Counted from the stretch's first letter, positions 12,804 through 24,717 are shown. The stretch: DNA of 64,000 nt from Diplosphaera chodatii (GCA_032358165.1 JAALGY010000044.1:558001-622000); one strand, 5' to 3'. Notes: a model not told the origin generated them from the letters alone. Translations and numbers: made by a program.

Positions 12804-14218
12804 CTGCAGGCAGAGACAGGCGATTTTGGGTGGTGGGTGGCGCCGCAAAGGCAATGCCGTAACGCCGCGGTCTGACAAACTTCAGCAGCTGCAGCCTGCA
12901 GGGCCTTGAGATGGACCGCGCAGCCCGCTGCCAGCCGCAGTAAACTTGCCACTCCTGCTGCCAGACCTCCTGCCAACCTTGTCAGACCGTGCCAGTGTAA
13001 TAGTCAAGTGACGTTGTTTGTGCACAACCCCAGCTTCGAAGCAGCGGCCAGGCGCATGGCGAGGCCGTAGCGTTGCTGCTACCTAACAAGGTTCGCTCTG
13101 GCCACTGCCAGCCGGCGCTGAGGCTGTCAGACGGCAAGGGCGTGAGACATGTAGTAAGCCATCCAGCCTGTAAGCGGAAGTGCCGCGGCCATGTGGAGGT
13201 GATGCCGTGGAGTGCCGAGCTCCTGGCAAATGCTAGAGGCAACACAAGCGCGTGGGCCAATCTGCAAGGATCACTGCGACCGTTGCAGACGCAATGTGCT
13301 CCCTCCCATGTGCAAAGGACACCCGCATATCAGTGACTGGCGCGCTCACGCACTCCTTGTTGCGTTGTGCTCATGTGTGAGCGCTGTATGAAGCCTGCTG
13401 CAGGAGGGTGGGACACTACAGGGAGCCCACAAGCCAGCGCCGCACAGACATCCCAAGTGTTACAACACGACGCTGGCGTCAGCAGCACCGGTGCACCCGA
13501 TCCAGCACGCACAGGGTATACATTGCTGTTGCCGTGACACGCATGTGCAGCACGTACAGGTGTCGCCAGTTGAACAGCCTCGGCTGATACTGCACGCTTG
13601 GCTCAAGCACGACCTAAGTGCACGAGCAACGTGCCTCCTGGCCACGCGCCACGATCTCATCAGTAAAGCAGCTGCGTTCGTGTTCCAAGCCATGTGAAAT
13701 TTCATACACATCATGTTGGGTTCATGGGTGCGCGACAGCCTACCCATGAGTTGCCCACAGCCTCGTTCAGACGCTCCAATGAGGTTTCCCACCACTCCTT
13801 AAGCCCTCTGTAGCTGGCGCCGCAGCTGCGCATGGCGGCGGCTCGCCCTCAAGCACCGCGACGTCTACATTCGGTTGATGCCGCACGCACGACAAGTGTG
13901 TGTTGTGTTTGCGCTCTGCAGCGTAAAGCCTCGTTGGAAAGCCCTAAGATCTCCCCATGTGAAGACCTAGTGTAGAATACTGACCAGCGCACGTGCGCCT
14001 TGCAACTGAGGTGCAGCGCTTTCTGCAAGCGGTTGCAAGCGGCTGCAGTCTTGCGAAAGACCTGTGGGGTAGCGCAAGGTGAAATGGACCAACTGCTGCC
14101 AACTTTGCAGCAACAGCTTGGCGCAACCGGTTCTGATTTGCACTTCAGGTTGTTTTGTTGAGCTCCTGCTTGGCAGCAAGCTTGCTCGCGAGACGCCCGA
14201 CACACCTCTTCACCCCTC
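12804..14218. other. Divergent intergenic region
   Basis: It separates the minus-strand AZG gene from the plus-strand F-box-like gene and should hold both promoters and the missing first AZG exon. A candidate ATG with a short coding run occurs on the minus strand near 13055, but its splice junction does not fit. No other gene was recognised. Confidence 0.4.
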
Positions 14219-16131
14219 ATGGCTGCTGCCCAGCGCGTTGCGGATGTGGTGCCTATGTCAAGCCCCACAGATACACCGCCGCAGCAGGCGCATGGCTTGG
14301 TGACCTTGCCGCGAGATGTGCAGCTGTGCATCCTGGCCCGGTGTGGCACCCCGGACCTGGCAGCGGTGTCGGTCACCTGCTCGCACCTGCGCGCCGTGAC
14401 GCAGACGGATGAGCTGTGGCGCTCCGCCGCTGATCGCGCCATTGCATGGAAGCCCGCGCTGGCGACACTCCTCCGTGCCGTGATCGGACATGCGCGCTGG
14501 CTGCCGAAGCAAGCGCCAGCCGTGCCGCCGGGTGGACATGCAGCGCCTGCCGTGCAGACAGTCACGTCTGGTGTCGCTGACGGCGGGTCTGTAGCGGATG
14601 GTGGCGCATGGCTTCTGACCCGCACTGGCAGCCAGCTGCGTGAGTGCTCAGGACACTGCTGACCAACCCGAGCCTTCTGTGAAAAGATTTGATGCACGTT
14701 TTCAGTCAACATCGCAAGTCACAGCTTCAGGATCACGGCGCTCAGCGTTGTGTTTGGTCTTGCAGGCCTGCTCAGCATCCAGCTGCGGCACACACAGCTT
14801 GGCGTGCCAGAGGCTTGCCTGTCGTTCTGTCGAGACGTGCTACAGCTCTGGCTGGTGAGTGGTAAGGCCAGGATGAAGCAGCTTACGCGCCAAGTGAGGC
14901 GTGCAAAGCAGGAGAAAACTCTGTACACATACCATGGTGCTCATCCAACTGCAGGATCAAGGGCAGCCACATACCATTGCCTCCGAGGCGATATTGCACA
15001 GCCACTTCGCGCTGCGGAACAGGAATCACTTGCAGCACTTCCTGCAGACGTTCCGCATCGCTGCTACGCTCGTTGCCGACAGCATCTCCCTCCAGCTGCG
15101 GGCGCTGCTCCTGCAGGGCAGCAGGTGCTGGCCACCTTCTGTCTCAGTAGCACCTGCGCACATTGACGGTGGCGCTGTGCCTGCTCTCACGTCTGCCTTG
15201 CTTGTCACCGATACCAGACAGACGCAAGAAGTGCATCCAGAAACGTTGCGTTTCCACAGCTCAACGGGTGGAACGGCACCCTGCAGGATGCCGGCTGAGC
15301 AGCCGCCAGTGGCGGGGGACGCCTGGGGTCTGGTGCACGCGGCGGCGGCGGCGTACAACGCCTGGCTCCGCAGCGTGGCGTCCGCAGTGGGCAGCATGCA
15401 CCTCATGCGGGCGGGGGTCGACCCCCTGGGCGACCTCAACATGGCCCGCGGAGGGGCGGCCGCCTTCCGGTCCCAGGTGCACATTCAGCTTCTGAACGGA
15501 ACAACCTGGTCGTATGCTGCATGCGTGTCTGGCCCGCTCGAGGACCTACATGGCGCAAAGAGGGCAGCAGCCTCCATGTGACATGCTACGTGCATGGGTT
15601 TATCAGATGCAGTCAGCATGCTTGCCCACTTCGATGCAGTTGGCCCTGTTGGCGCCTTCATTATGAATGCACGTCATACACCAAGATGTCAACCTTGCAA
15701 CGCAGGTGCTGCTAGGATACTGTATACGAGGGGAGCTGCAGCGCAGCGCGGCCAGCGCCATCTGGCGCCTTCGTGCTTTGCTCGGCAGCAGGGTTTACCA
15801 GTCAGCAGCCCCTGCAGCGGATGTGGTGCTGGTGCAGCGCCTGGCCCTGGAGCGCGGCAGCTCGGATGCAGCAACGGAGGATTGCCGGCAGCCTGCGGTG
15901 ACTCAGGAAGCGCTGTCGGCTGAGGTGGCGGCGATGGCGCGGCTGCTTGACGCCTTTGATGTGACGGATGAGCGGCGCAGCTACTGGTGGAACCGTGACG
16001 GCACGCATGCGGCGGGCCGGCTGCAGAGGCACTTCGGCTTCGTGCTGCGGGCAGGGCAGGACATCAGCATTGCAAGCGACGCACGGGCTAATTGCATTGA
16101 CATGCAAACTTGCTGGGAGGCAGGGGCGTAA
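14219..16131 (+). CDS. F-box-like protein
   Basis: Five exons (14219-14639, 14766-14854, 14955-15124, 15287-15476, 15706-16131) join in phase to a 431-residue protein. The start ATG at 14219 is the first in frame. Residues about 25-70 match the F-box pattern: LVTLPRDVQLCILARCGTPD followed by LAAVSVTCSHLRAVTQTDEL and W. F-box proteins usually bring substrates to SCF ubiquitin ligases through Skp1. The C-terminal part is helical and charged (QRHFGFVLRAGQ near the end) but no substrate-binding repeat (LRR, Kelch, WD) is seen, so the target is unknown. The last exon carries a strong GTAAGT donor at 16127 that overlaps the TAA stop, so a longer form is possible. The aminotransferase follows on the same strand. 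Confidence 0.7.
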
Positions 16132-16367
16132 GTTTCGTTGTCATGCTGCAGGGTTCTGTGCATGCACATGCACGGCACCACGTGTTGCTTCAATCGAGGT
16201 GCAGTCGCCCATCTGCAATGCATGCAGTTCGCAGGCTAGTCGCAATTGGACGCCATTCATCAAGCTACTGTGTATGTCTGTCACAACACGTAGGGCTGCT
16301 CAAGAAACTGGCTCCTCTCAGCAACGCACCACAGCAATCTCTGCAGACACACGCTCGCTTCCGTGCA

Positions 16368-19300
16368 ATGACGCAGTTCGTAGCGAAACAGGACGGGGAG
16401 CAGGCTGATATGACTGAGCCAAAGCCGCTCAACGACACGTTTGACAGCCTGCCGACCACGATCTTTGAGCTCATGACGCGCGCCTCGCTGCAGCACAACA
16501 GTGTCAATTTGGGTCAAGGTAGAGCAACGACCAGCACCGCGCAAGGCATGTAGCGCTTGGTCTCATGACTCGTGTGCGTCTCATACTTCAGTTGACATCG
16601 GCCGCAGGGTTCCCGGATGATGAGGGACCCGACAGCATGAAGCGCAAGGCGGGCGATGCACTGCTGCAGTTCCCAAACCAGGTCAGCTGCCCGCTCAACA
16701 TAACTCGTTCATCCTTTTTTGGTGTATGGTGCATCTTTCTTGGACGCCTAGCAAAGTACCAATTGCCTGGCGCCTGGCGCGCACAGTATGCGCCGCTGCT
16801 GGGCGTGCCGGAGCTGCGGCAGGCGGTGGCCGCCTACGCGGAGGCGGCCCATCCGGGCGTCGCAGTGGACCCCGCCACCGAGGTCCTCATCACGCTGGGC
16901 GCCTCGGAAGCGCTGGCGTGCGCCATGCTGGCGCTGCTGAACTCCGGCGACGAGGTGATGGGCCCACCCATCATACCCTTGCACATGACACCTTGTCCGC
17001 CGCCAGAAGTGCTGACAACGAGCATGCCAGCACAAAGTCTGGCTGCACAACCAGGTTTGGACCCTACGTCGGGTGCAGTTGTCTGCGCCCCCAAGGCTCA
17101 CACAAATCTGACGTCACAGCAGGGTGCGCTATGTAGGTGGTACTGCTTGATCCAATGTACGATGCATATGGCCCCATGTGCCGCCGCGCTGGCGGCGTGC
17201 CAAAAATGGTGCCGCTTGACCCCGAGACATGGGACATCAGGTGGAGCGCAGCCCGCACTGCTGAGACTCTGCTGCAAGGCGTATCACCTGTGGCGCTCGG
17301 CAGAGGTGCACCGTTCAAGTACATCACTGTTGGCAGCTTGCTGAGATGCGCATTGCTACTGACCAGGCGAGACGCGCTCGCTGCAGCCTTCTCCCCGAAG
17401 ACGAAGGCGCTGCTGCTGAACAGCCCGCACAATCCCACAGGTGAGCCCAGCCATTTACAGCTCCGGCCGCCTCTGTAGTATGTGCACCGTGCCGCCGGCA
17501 TTCCTACAGCCAGATGTATGTTGTGTCGGAAGGAGTGTATGGTATTTGAAAGCTCTAACGTGTCCTGACCCGCTGGCTTTGCAGGGAAGGTGCTCTCGAG
17601 GAGCGACCTCGAGTTCATTGCGCAGCTATGCGTGCAGCACAATGTTTACGTCATCTCAGGTGCAGTCAACACAGACCAACTCCTCATTGCTGTGTGTGAG
17701 CTGTGCCGTGCAATCTGGTCGATGCTTAGGCCTAATCATGTACCACCTCAAACACCCTTGTGCCATACACCTGACATGCAGACGAGGTGTACGAGCACCT
17801 GGTGTTCGCGGGGCACGAGCACATCACCATCCGCAGCCTGCCGGGCATGGCGGAGCGGGTAGTGCGCATCGGATCGGCGGGCAAGACGTTCTCGTTGACG
17901 GCTTGGAAGGTGAACATCCTGCTGGTGTGGTATGGGGAAGCTTGGGGCTACGCTGCTGACCTGCTGCCATCTCCCGGGTGCGCGTGTGCGATCGAGCATA
18001 GCACAGCGTGAGGGGCTGCTGAAGGCCAACCATGCCGGCTGCCGAGCACAGCTCACGGCAGCTCGTCTTTGGGTGGCAGCTCTGCACCCCACATGGTTCG
18101 GCCGCGGTTTTCAGCCGCGCACCCGACGACCCAGACATCACGGAGGGCTGGTGGCATGATGTGTGATCGAGCCACCGCATTGGTGTCATGTCCTCTCCAC
18201 AGACACCGAAGCATCCATATGTTGCCTGCAGGTCGGGTGGGTGACCGGGCCGGCGAGGCTGGTGGGCGCGATTGCAAAGGCGCACCAGTTCGTCAACTTC
18301 TGCATCCCCAGCAACCTGCAGCGCGCGGTCGCCTTTGGCCTGCAGCACGAGCAGTCCTTCTACAAGTGAGCCCTGCGCTGTGTCAGTGGTCCTGGTACTG
18401 GACAGCGCCTGCGCAGCCGGCATGCACTCGAGCCTGTTGCACGCCTAAAGCACCAGATGCAGCTCACCGATGCAGGTCATGCCATGCAACAACCAAGCCA
18501 AGTGTACACTTTCTTGGCTCAACCGAACAGTGTGCATGCCCAGCGTCTGCCCACTGCTGTCCAAAACATGCAGCGGAGGTCTGAGTGCTCAACGAGTCCA
18601 TCGACACGTGCAGGGGCCTTGGCGCATCACTACAGGGTCACCGAGAGTATCTGCAGCAGCGGCTGGAAGCTATTGGCTTCCGGGTCCTCCCCGGACAGGT
18701 GAGCCGCTTCCTGCTGTCACACTTGGCACACCACTACATGCAGCCCGGTCAGCACAGTACTACAGCGAAAGCAGAGTGCAGCACTACACCAACACAAAGT
18801 AGGAAAGTTCGCCTGATTGTGCGCTGCGGAGTGGTACCACGTCATCGGCCTCTGGCTGAGTCAGTCGTGTTCCACAAGCTGATTGGTATCTGGCAGTACC
18901 CGAGTGCCAGCTGGGCTGCAGGGCACCTATTTCCTGGTAGCAGACATCCGTCCGCTGGCAGGGCGCGGCAGCAGAAAGCAGCGGCACGATGCCAGTGTGG
19001 CCAGCGGCAACAGCAGCAGCAACGGCAGCGCTGTGCAAAACGGCAGCTCTGCAGGCAGCCCTGAAACCGATGCAGGTGCTGGCAGCGCCAAGGAGACGGA
19101 TGTGTCCTTTTGCCAGCGGCTCACAGTGCAGGCTGGGGTGACGCTCATACCGGTGGGGACATGTGCACCTGATAAACTGATGGCCGCTCCAGGCAGTGCA
19201 CTAATTCTGCACTTATGTGTGTCCATGCCCACACTCAGTGAGTGGTTGAAGCAGCTAACAGGCGAGTAAACTCGGTTGCCATTAGTGCACGCTGAAACCT

Positions 19301-19438
19301 GCACATTGCCGACTGCAGGTCAGCGCATTTTACAGCAGCCCAGACCCGCCACACCACCTCGTGCGGTTCTGCTTTTGCAAATCCATGGACAAGCTCCGGC
19401 GGGCATGCGATCAGCTGGAGGAGTACTTCAGGAGGTAG
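16368..19438 (+). CDS. Class I/II PLP-dependent aminotransferase (kynurenine/glutamine transaminase type)
   Basis: Eleven exons join in phase to 457 residues: 16368-16518, 16608-16681, 16757-16954, 17137-17240, 17367-17440, 17585-17659, 17782-17909, 18232-18365, 18614-18698, 18922-19152 and 19319-19438. Hallmarks in order are SVNLGQGFPDDEGP, GASEALACAMLALLNSGDEV, VLLDPMYDAYGP, LLLNSPHNPTGKVLSR, ISDEVYEHLVFAGHEH and GSAGKTFSLTAWKVGW (the PLP lysine lies in SAGKT), then GTYFLVADI and VSAFYSS near the end. This is the fold-type I pattern of kynurenine aminotransferase / cysteine-S-conjugate beta-lyase and related enzymes. The exact amino donor cannot be read from sequence. About 45 low-complexity Ser/Gly/Asn residues are inserted after YFLVADIRPL. 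The ATG at 16368 is the likely start. Confidence 0.9.
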
Positions 19439-20123
19439 TACGACCTGAGCGTGTGAGCAGCAGCACATTCGTCCTGGGCATGGCAAGCCCAGGGTAGACC
19501 AGCAAGTGCTGGTGCTGGAAGTCAAGTGACGTAGCCGTTAAATGTAGAAGTGACATATTCTTTTCATATTGTCGACACCAATTGATACGATAATTGCTTA
19601 TAGGGCTGATCCGAAAAAAGTCAATTCAGTGGACAGCACATACATACAGCTTCAAAGATACAAACCAGAAGCAGACAAACAATGTCAGGTCAGGTGCTGA
19701 GTCTCTGATACACAGAAGTAATCATGCTGGCATACACAAAGAGTTCAAACACTGATCCACTGCAGTCGGTGCATGAAACCACTCGCGTTCTGCTGCTGCT
19801 CGTCGATCACAACGAGCCTTGGCAATGAGCATATGCAATGCCTGCCAGATGACTGGCGGCTTGACTGGGCAGATTCGCGGCAGCAGTGGCAGCAGCAACA
19901 GCCTATATTTGAACACTGGGCAACATCGTCAGCGTGAGCCTGCTGCGCAGCGCACACCTGCAATTCAGGGTTTGTACATGGTCTCATACCAAAACACGTT
20001 GTTGGCGCAACAACAAGCACACTCACGCCTCTTGATGCGAACCACCTGGTTTCGCACAATGATATCTGGATGAACACCAGCAAGCTGAGCGCTGCCACAG
20101 CGACCTTCATGGCAGCTGGCCAT
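19439..20123. other. Convergent 3' region, locally AT-rich
   Basis: The aminotransferase (+) and the dehydrogenase-like gene (-) end towards each other here. The stretch around 19530-19720 is clearly richer in A and T than its surroundings, as expected of 3' UTR and spacer. No gene was seen. Confidence 0.55.
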
Positions 20124-22183
20124 TCAATTAAGGTTGAACATGACCTGCAAAAGGAAGGCCTGTTGTGAGGGTTGCTGCGAGTGAGCGCACTGCAGACCAT
20201 TGGCACAGGCAGCACTGCGCTTGCTGGATCACATGTGGTAGGGTAGGTCTGAAACAACAGCTGCCCTGGCCCCCATGCCCCAGCAACAGCGTCGTGCAGC
20301 ATATCTGCAAGCATGGCTTGCACTGGCCCACCTTGACTGCCCCCGTCTGCGCTGACCGCGCGGCGCAGTCGAAGCCGTCGGCGACGCCCTGCGCGCTGAA
20401 GCCAAAGCGGTGCGTGATCATGGGCATCACGTCCACCGCCCCGCGCTGCAGCAGCTCCAGGCACAGCGGCCACTGCGGACGCACCAGATGTGCTCCTGGA
20501 ACACTGCACAGTGTGTGCCGATGCTTGAGCACAGTGTACACACGCGGAGCATTGGCACAGCAGCACGACAGGCACCACAGAGGGCATATGCCGGCAGGGC
20601 GGACCAGCACACGTCCGGCAGAACTGCAAGCGAACGGCACCGGCAGCATAGGGTGACGCACCTCCAGGTTGGCTTGCTTCATGTCCACGACCGCCACCCT
20701 GCCGGCGCCCAGCGCCTTGGCTGCCATGGTCGTCACAAGGCCTGCACATCATATGCGCAGAGCAGTGACTGGCGCTGACTCCACATGCCGTATACATGGC
20801 CGCCGGTGGGCTGCTGACATAGTTTCTATCATCCGTAGCACTGGGGGATGCTGTAGTGCAGTCAGCTGGCCCACGAGTGTGTCCACACTCAAGACAGCCA
20901 GCATGTTGAGCGGCCTGTGCCTACCGATTGGCCCTGAGCCGATGACGGCGACATCCGCGCCCGGCGGTATCGCGGCCCGCCGCACCGCGTGCACGCCGAC
21001 CGACAGCGGCTCGCACATCGCGCCCTGCTCGTGGCTCACGCCCTCCGGCAGCTTGTAGCAGAAGCTCGCAGGGTGGTCCACGAACTGCAGAGACGCGTGA
21101 TTGACGCACAATCACCTCGCTGGTGTTGGTGTTACTGGTGTCGGTGTCGACCATGTCAAATCATCAGGGGTTTCAACCGACCTTTGCCTGTGCCCAGGCA
21201 GTCGAGCAGCACAGCTTGACGCAGATGTATGCAGGGTTGCCAAGATGCGACGTGCTGCATGCTGAGACACCTATCCACCTGAGCCAGGGCACCGTGGTTT
21301 GGCGGCGTCGCAAACATCTTGATGTCCGGATCCAGGTTGTAGCGGCCCTCGCGTGTGTAGATATTGTTGCAGCACGGCACGCCTGGCTCCAGGGCCACCG
21401 GGTCGCCCACCTGAAAGGCAGGTCACGCACTGAAAGGCACTTCAGCCACGAAAGGCATGTCTTTGCCTGCCAGGCACGGGAACATGGCCAGTGACAGGCA
21501 GCCATCACCTCACCATTCTGTGAGGATAGAAAGGAAATTTCTGGTCAAGTTCCTTCCCGTGCATGTATATGAGTGCAAATGCTCGCGTGCTTGCTGTAGG
21601 CAGGTGCAGGCAGGTGCATCATCACCTGCAGGTGCTGCACCCCGTGCCCGACCTCGACCACGCTGCCGGCGGCCTCATGGCCGATCACCATGGGCTCGTT
21701 GACCACAAAGTGCCCGAAGTGGCCCTGCATGCAGCTGAGGCAAACTGTGCATAGGCCATTGTTACCACGCCATCGCCAGCCTCTCACGGCGTCATCAAGA
21801 GAATGGGTTTTGTGAAGATGTTGCTCTGGGAGCAATAATGCTGCCCAGAACCACACCGCAGCGAAATGCAGACGGTGACGGCGCAATAACATGCCGCCTA
21901 CCTTCTGCAGGTAGTGGATGTCAGTGCGACAGATGCCCATTGCCTTGATGGCCACCCTGACCTCCCCTGGGGGTGGCACCTCTGGCAGCGGCGGCGCCTG
22001 TGTATTTAAGCAGAGTTGTGAGTAGTCACAGTGCCCACAGGTGCTTTGCCAGGCAATCGAGCTTGCGAAGCGGGGAGGTCATTGATACGGCTGTTAACCA
22101 TGGCTGTCAACATTGCAGCTTGCCTGCTCAAAGCGCAGGTCGTTGATGCCGTACAGCAGCGCAGCGTTGTTGCCAGCGGAAGG
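20124..22183 (-). CDS. Sorbitol (L-iditol) dehydrogenase-like protein with internal deletion
   Basis: Minus-strand exons 22124-22183, 21902-21997, 21625-21723, 21279-21410, 20925-21084, 20662-20741, 20332-20472 and 20124-20144 all join in phase. The product is a zinc-type medium-chain dehydrogenase: NNAALLYGINDLRFEQ, AIKAMGICRTDIHYLQK, MVIGHEAAGSVVEVGHGVQH, EGRYNLDPDIKMFATPPNHG, EQGAMCEPLSVGVHAVRRAA, VAVIGSGPIGLVTTMAAKAL, then WPLCLELLQRG, MPMITHRFGFSAQGV and KVMFNLN. Family members oxidise polyols such as sorbitol with NAD. About 262 residues are encoded, whereas the family has about 360: the part between the second Rossmann strand (VVDMKQANLE) and WPLCLELL is missing. Catalytic Cys and His-Glu remain, but most structural-zinc cysteines are replaced. 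The first intron has a GC donor. The exon with the start codon, upstream of 22183, was not found. Activity is doubtful. Confidence 0.8.
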
Positions 22184-23405
22184 CTGTGGGCTGGCGCTGA
22201 GGTGGCGGAGATGCTGCAAGCCGCTGCATGTATTGCAAACAATCTTGCAAACAAATCAGCCGTTCGGATCGCACCATGTGATTTGTAGCGACCGTACGTG
22301 GGTGTTGCAGTTGCAGCATGCAGAGCTGAAGACTGGGCATGGCGATGGGGCTAGCGCTTGCAATGCCATGGCATGGCATGCCGGTCCAGCCTGCAGGGCT
22401 TGCCTGTGATGTGTTGCATTGCCCTTTTCCAAGCTGATCCGTGACATGTCCGCTGCAGCTGCTGCATTGTGGTGCAGTGTGCGCATCCAGTGCTGTGCTA
22501 GTCCCACCACAGCACGCCTGCTGGCGGCCATGGGATGCCGTGGGTTGATCGAACGTCTTCGGATCACTTAGGACATGTCTAATGCTAGTCTTACTAACAG
22601 CGCGACTTTGCAGGCGGCAATGATGGGAATGTAGGGTATGGATCACTTTGGTCGGCTTGGAATGTGATCAGTGCTGTGACTGGCCGAGCGACTGCTGGCA
22701 AACACGTAATACGTGCAGCAACCACACAGTTCTGCTCCTGATCGTGCAGGCGTTGTGTGTCCCAGGTAATCCAGTATGGTGGCAGACTTGAATATTGTGA
22801 TCTCGACAGTGCAGGTGCTTGACAGCTTCACACATACCCAGGGGGTTGCAACAAGCGCCTTGCCAAGTTGGGGCCAGTTTCGGTCTTCGCCGCTCAACAC
22901 ACCCAAAACGCTCAGTGCTCGGATGTCAGCACTTCGCAATTTCGAGAGTTGCACGGCCCCCTACGGCGCGTGACCTCTGCCATGATTGGACCTGCAAACC
23001 CGTTCTATCTTCAAGACACTAGCGCCGCAAGCGCTGACCCTACACATACCACAACATGTAAATCTGAATGTGCAACATTACGTGATCATGCACAGCCGGA
23101 CTTTAACGTTCGCTGTGCAAAGGGTGATATGCATCAGTGAGCTTACCTGTACCACTGCTGAGACAGGCTTTGACAATGCTGCGCCTGGGCGCATCAGAAT
23201 TTGCCAATGTGCTGCGCACGCAGCTGTGCCTGCTGCTGCATGAACTCGAGCGGCAGCACCAGCCGTGCCTATTCATCAGGGTGGTTGCCATGCTGCTGCC
23301 TGAGCACCTGCTGTGACCGGTGTATCTCCAGCTGCTGTGACTTTCGTACCTGGTGCTCACTCAGCTGCTGTCATTGCTGCATTGTGCTGCCGTATGTGCC
23401 TGATC
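22184..23405. other. Intergenic region
   Basis: It lies between the first recognised dehydrogenase exon and the LSm10-like stop, and should hold the start of the former and the 3' UTR of the latter. A short run of overlapping GCCATGGCATGGCATGCC occurs near 22363. Minus-strand frames near 23130-23400 are Gln-rich but interrupted by stops. No gene was recognised. Confidence 0.4.
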
Positions 23406-24450
23406 TCAGGATGCTGCACAATCATCTGCCGCTTGCCCGGTAGCCTCATTCACGTTGTTGGCGCCCCTGACCGTTGCTGCCATTGACGCCGCAGCCGCCA
23501 TAGCTGCAAGAAGCGAGAAAGGCAGGCTATACATCCGTGGACCTTGACAGCGAGTTGCAGCCGCATGCAAGTGCAGGGCCAGATATGCCCCATGCCCCAT
23601 GATTGCACAGAATGGCCGTAAGCAGCGGCGGACTGCTGGCAGTTCTGCAGGCATTCAGGCTTTTGCTGGAAGCGCTGCAGCTGCTGTTGGTGATATGCAG
23701 CTTGCAGTCCCCAGGTGCAGCGTGACCGCGCCCACTACGCTGGTATGGCGGCTGACCTGCGTCATGCTGGCGGCGGGCGGCCTTGGCGGCCTCCGCGACC
23801 CGCTTCCGGTGCGCCACAATGGCACTGTTGGGGTCCAGCCGCCCAGGCACGTGCACGAAGCGCACCGCCGCGCCGCGCACGTGCAGCATGGCCAGATGCG
23901 TCTTCTCCTTCTGCATGCAGTCAGACAGCCACGCCTCAAGGTGTGACATGCAGGCGGTGCTCCTTCTGATGAGACAGCCGTGCACGTCTCGCAGCATGCA
24001 CAACGGAGGATTGAAGCCGCGGACTGTGTCTCAAGGCCTGTCTGCAAGTGTGGAGTTCAGATGTGCATGCCAACATGACTGCGCCTGGGCGAAGTGCTCC
24101 ACCTACAAGCACCCACCTCCATGTTCTCGAACACAACATCCGTCAGCGTGAGGCCCATGCCAGCGTCCACGCTCTCCAGCGTGCCACGCACAATCATGTC
24201 ACGCTTCAGCTCTACCACCAGCCTGCACATCAGCGCACATGCCACATCAGCATGGCACGCCGCTAGCCAGTGTCTTCAAGATCAACGCGATTCATATTGT
24301 GTATACTGTGTATCTGCAGAGTTCACACGCTTATGTGTTGTTGATGGTGATAGTCTGGGTAACACAAAGGCGATGAGGATCAGGCTAGGCGTCGCACTTG
24401 GACCCTTGCAGCGCTTGCAGGAAGCAGGCGAGCGTGTTGTCTCGCGGCAT
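23406..24450 (-). CDS. LSm10-like Sm-fold protein
   Basis: Four exons (24404-24450, 24117-24222, 23757-23910, 23406-23503) join exactly in phase to 134 residues starting at the ATG at 24450. Residues about 6-86 form an Sm fold: LACFLQALQG, then LVVELKRDMIVRGTLESVDA and GMGLTLTDVVFENME for Sm1, and HVRGAAVRFVHVPGRLDP for Sm2. The Sm2 reading VRFVHVP and the spacing resemble LSm10, the U7 snRNP subunit of animals, and plant LSm10-like proteins more than LSm1-8; the RNA partner is inferred only. The last exon adds an Ala-rich and then Asn/Asp-rich tail. The first intron has a weak GTCCAAG donor. A decayed copy of the Sm1 region lies nearby at 25383-25455. Confidence 0.82.
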
Positions 24451-24693
24451 GCCAGCTACCAGCTCGTTGACTGCGTAATGTGCTAGCTCTGGATCACCCG
24501 CGAATCAATCTGCTGCGCATTGCCTACGAGGCAAGTGGCTCAAGGCGCAGGCGCGGTCCCCATATGCTGCAGCATCGAGATTGCGGCGACCTTGCTTCGC
24601 ACGCCATCGAGGTTTATCAGCAGGACTGCAGGCCTCATGTCGATGGCGACCGGATCATCGTGTGTTGGCTACGCCAGTGGCAGGTTGGCATGC

Positions 24694-24697
24694 AAAA
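24694..24697 (-). terminator. Pol III TTTT terminator of the permuted tRNA
   Basis: On the minus strand a run of four T stands 20 bases after the end of the downstream (5') half of the tRNA, as expected for RNA polymerase III termination after a short trailer. Confidence 0.6.
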
Positions 24698-24717
24698 GGA
24701 ATGCGGAAGCGAGTTTG

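Noticed and set aside
13849..14712. 287-codon minus-strand frame
   Set aside because: It is antisense to the first exon of the F-box-like gene and its upstream region; no domain and no splice partners.
19745..20797. 350-codon minus-strand frame
   Set aside because: It overlaps the dehydrogenase exons in another frame and runs through their introns and past their stop; it has no recognisable domain.
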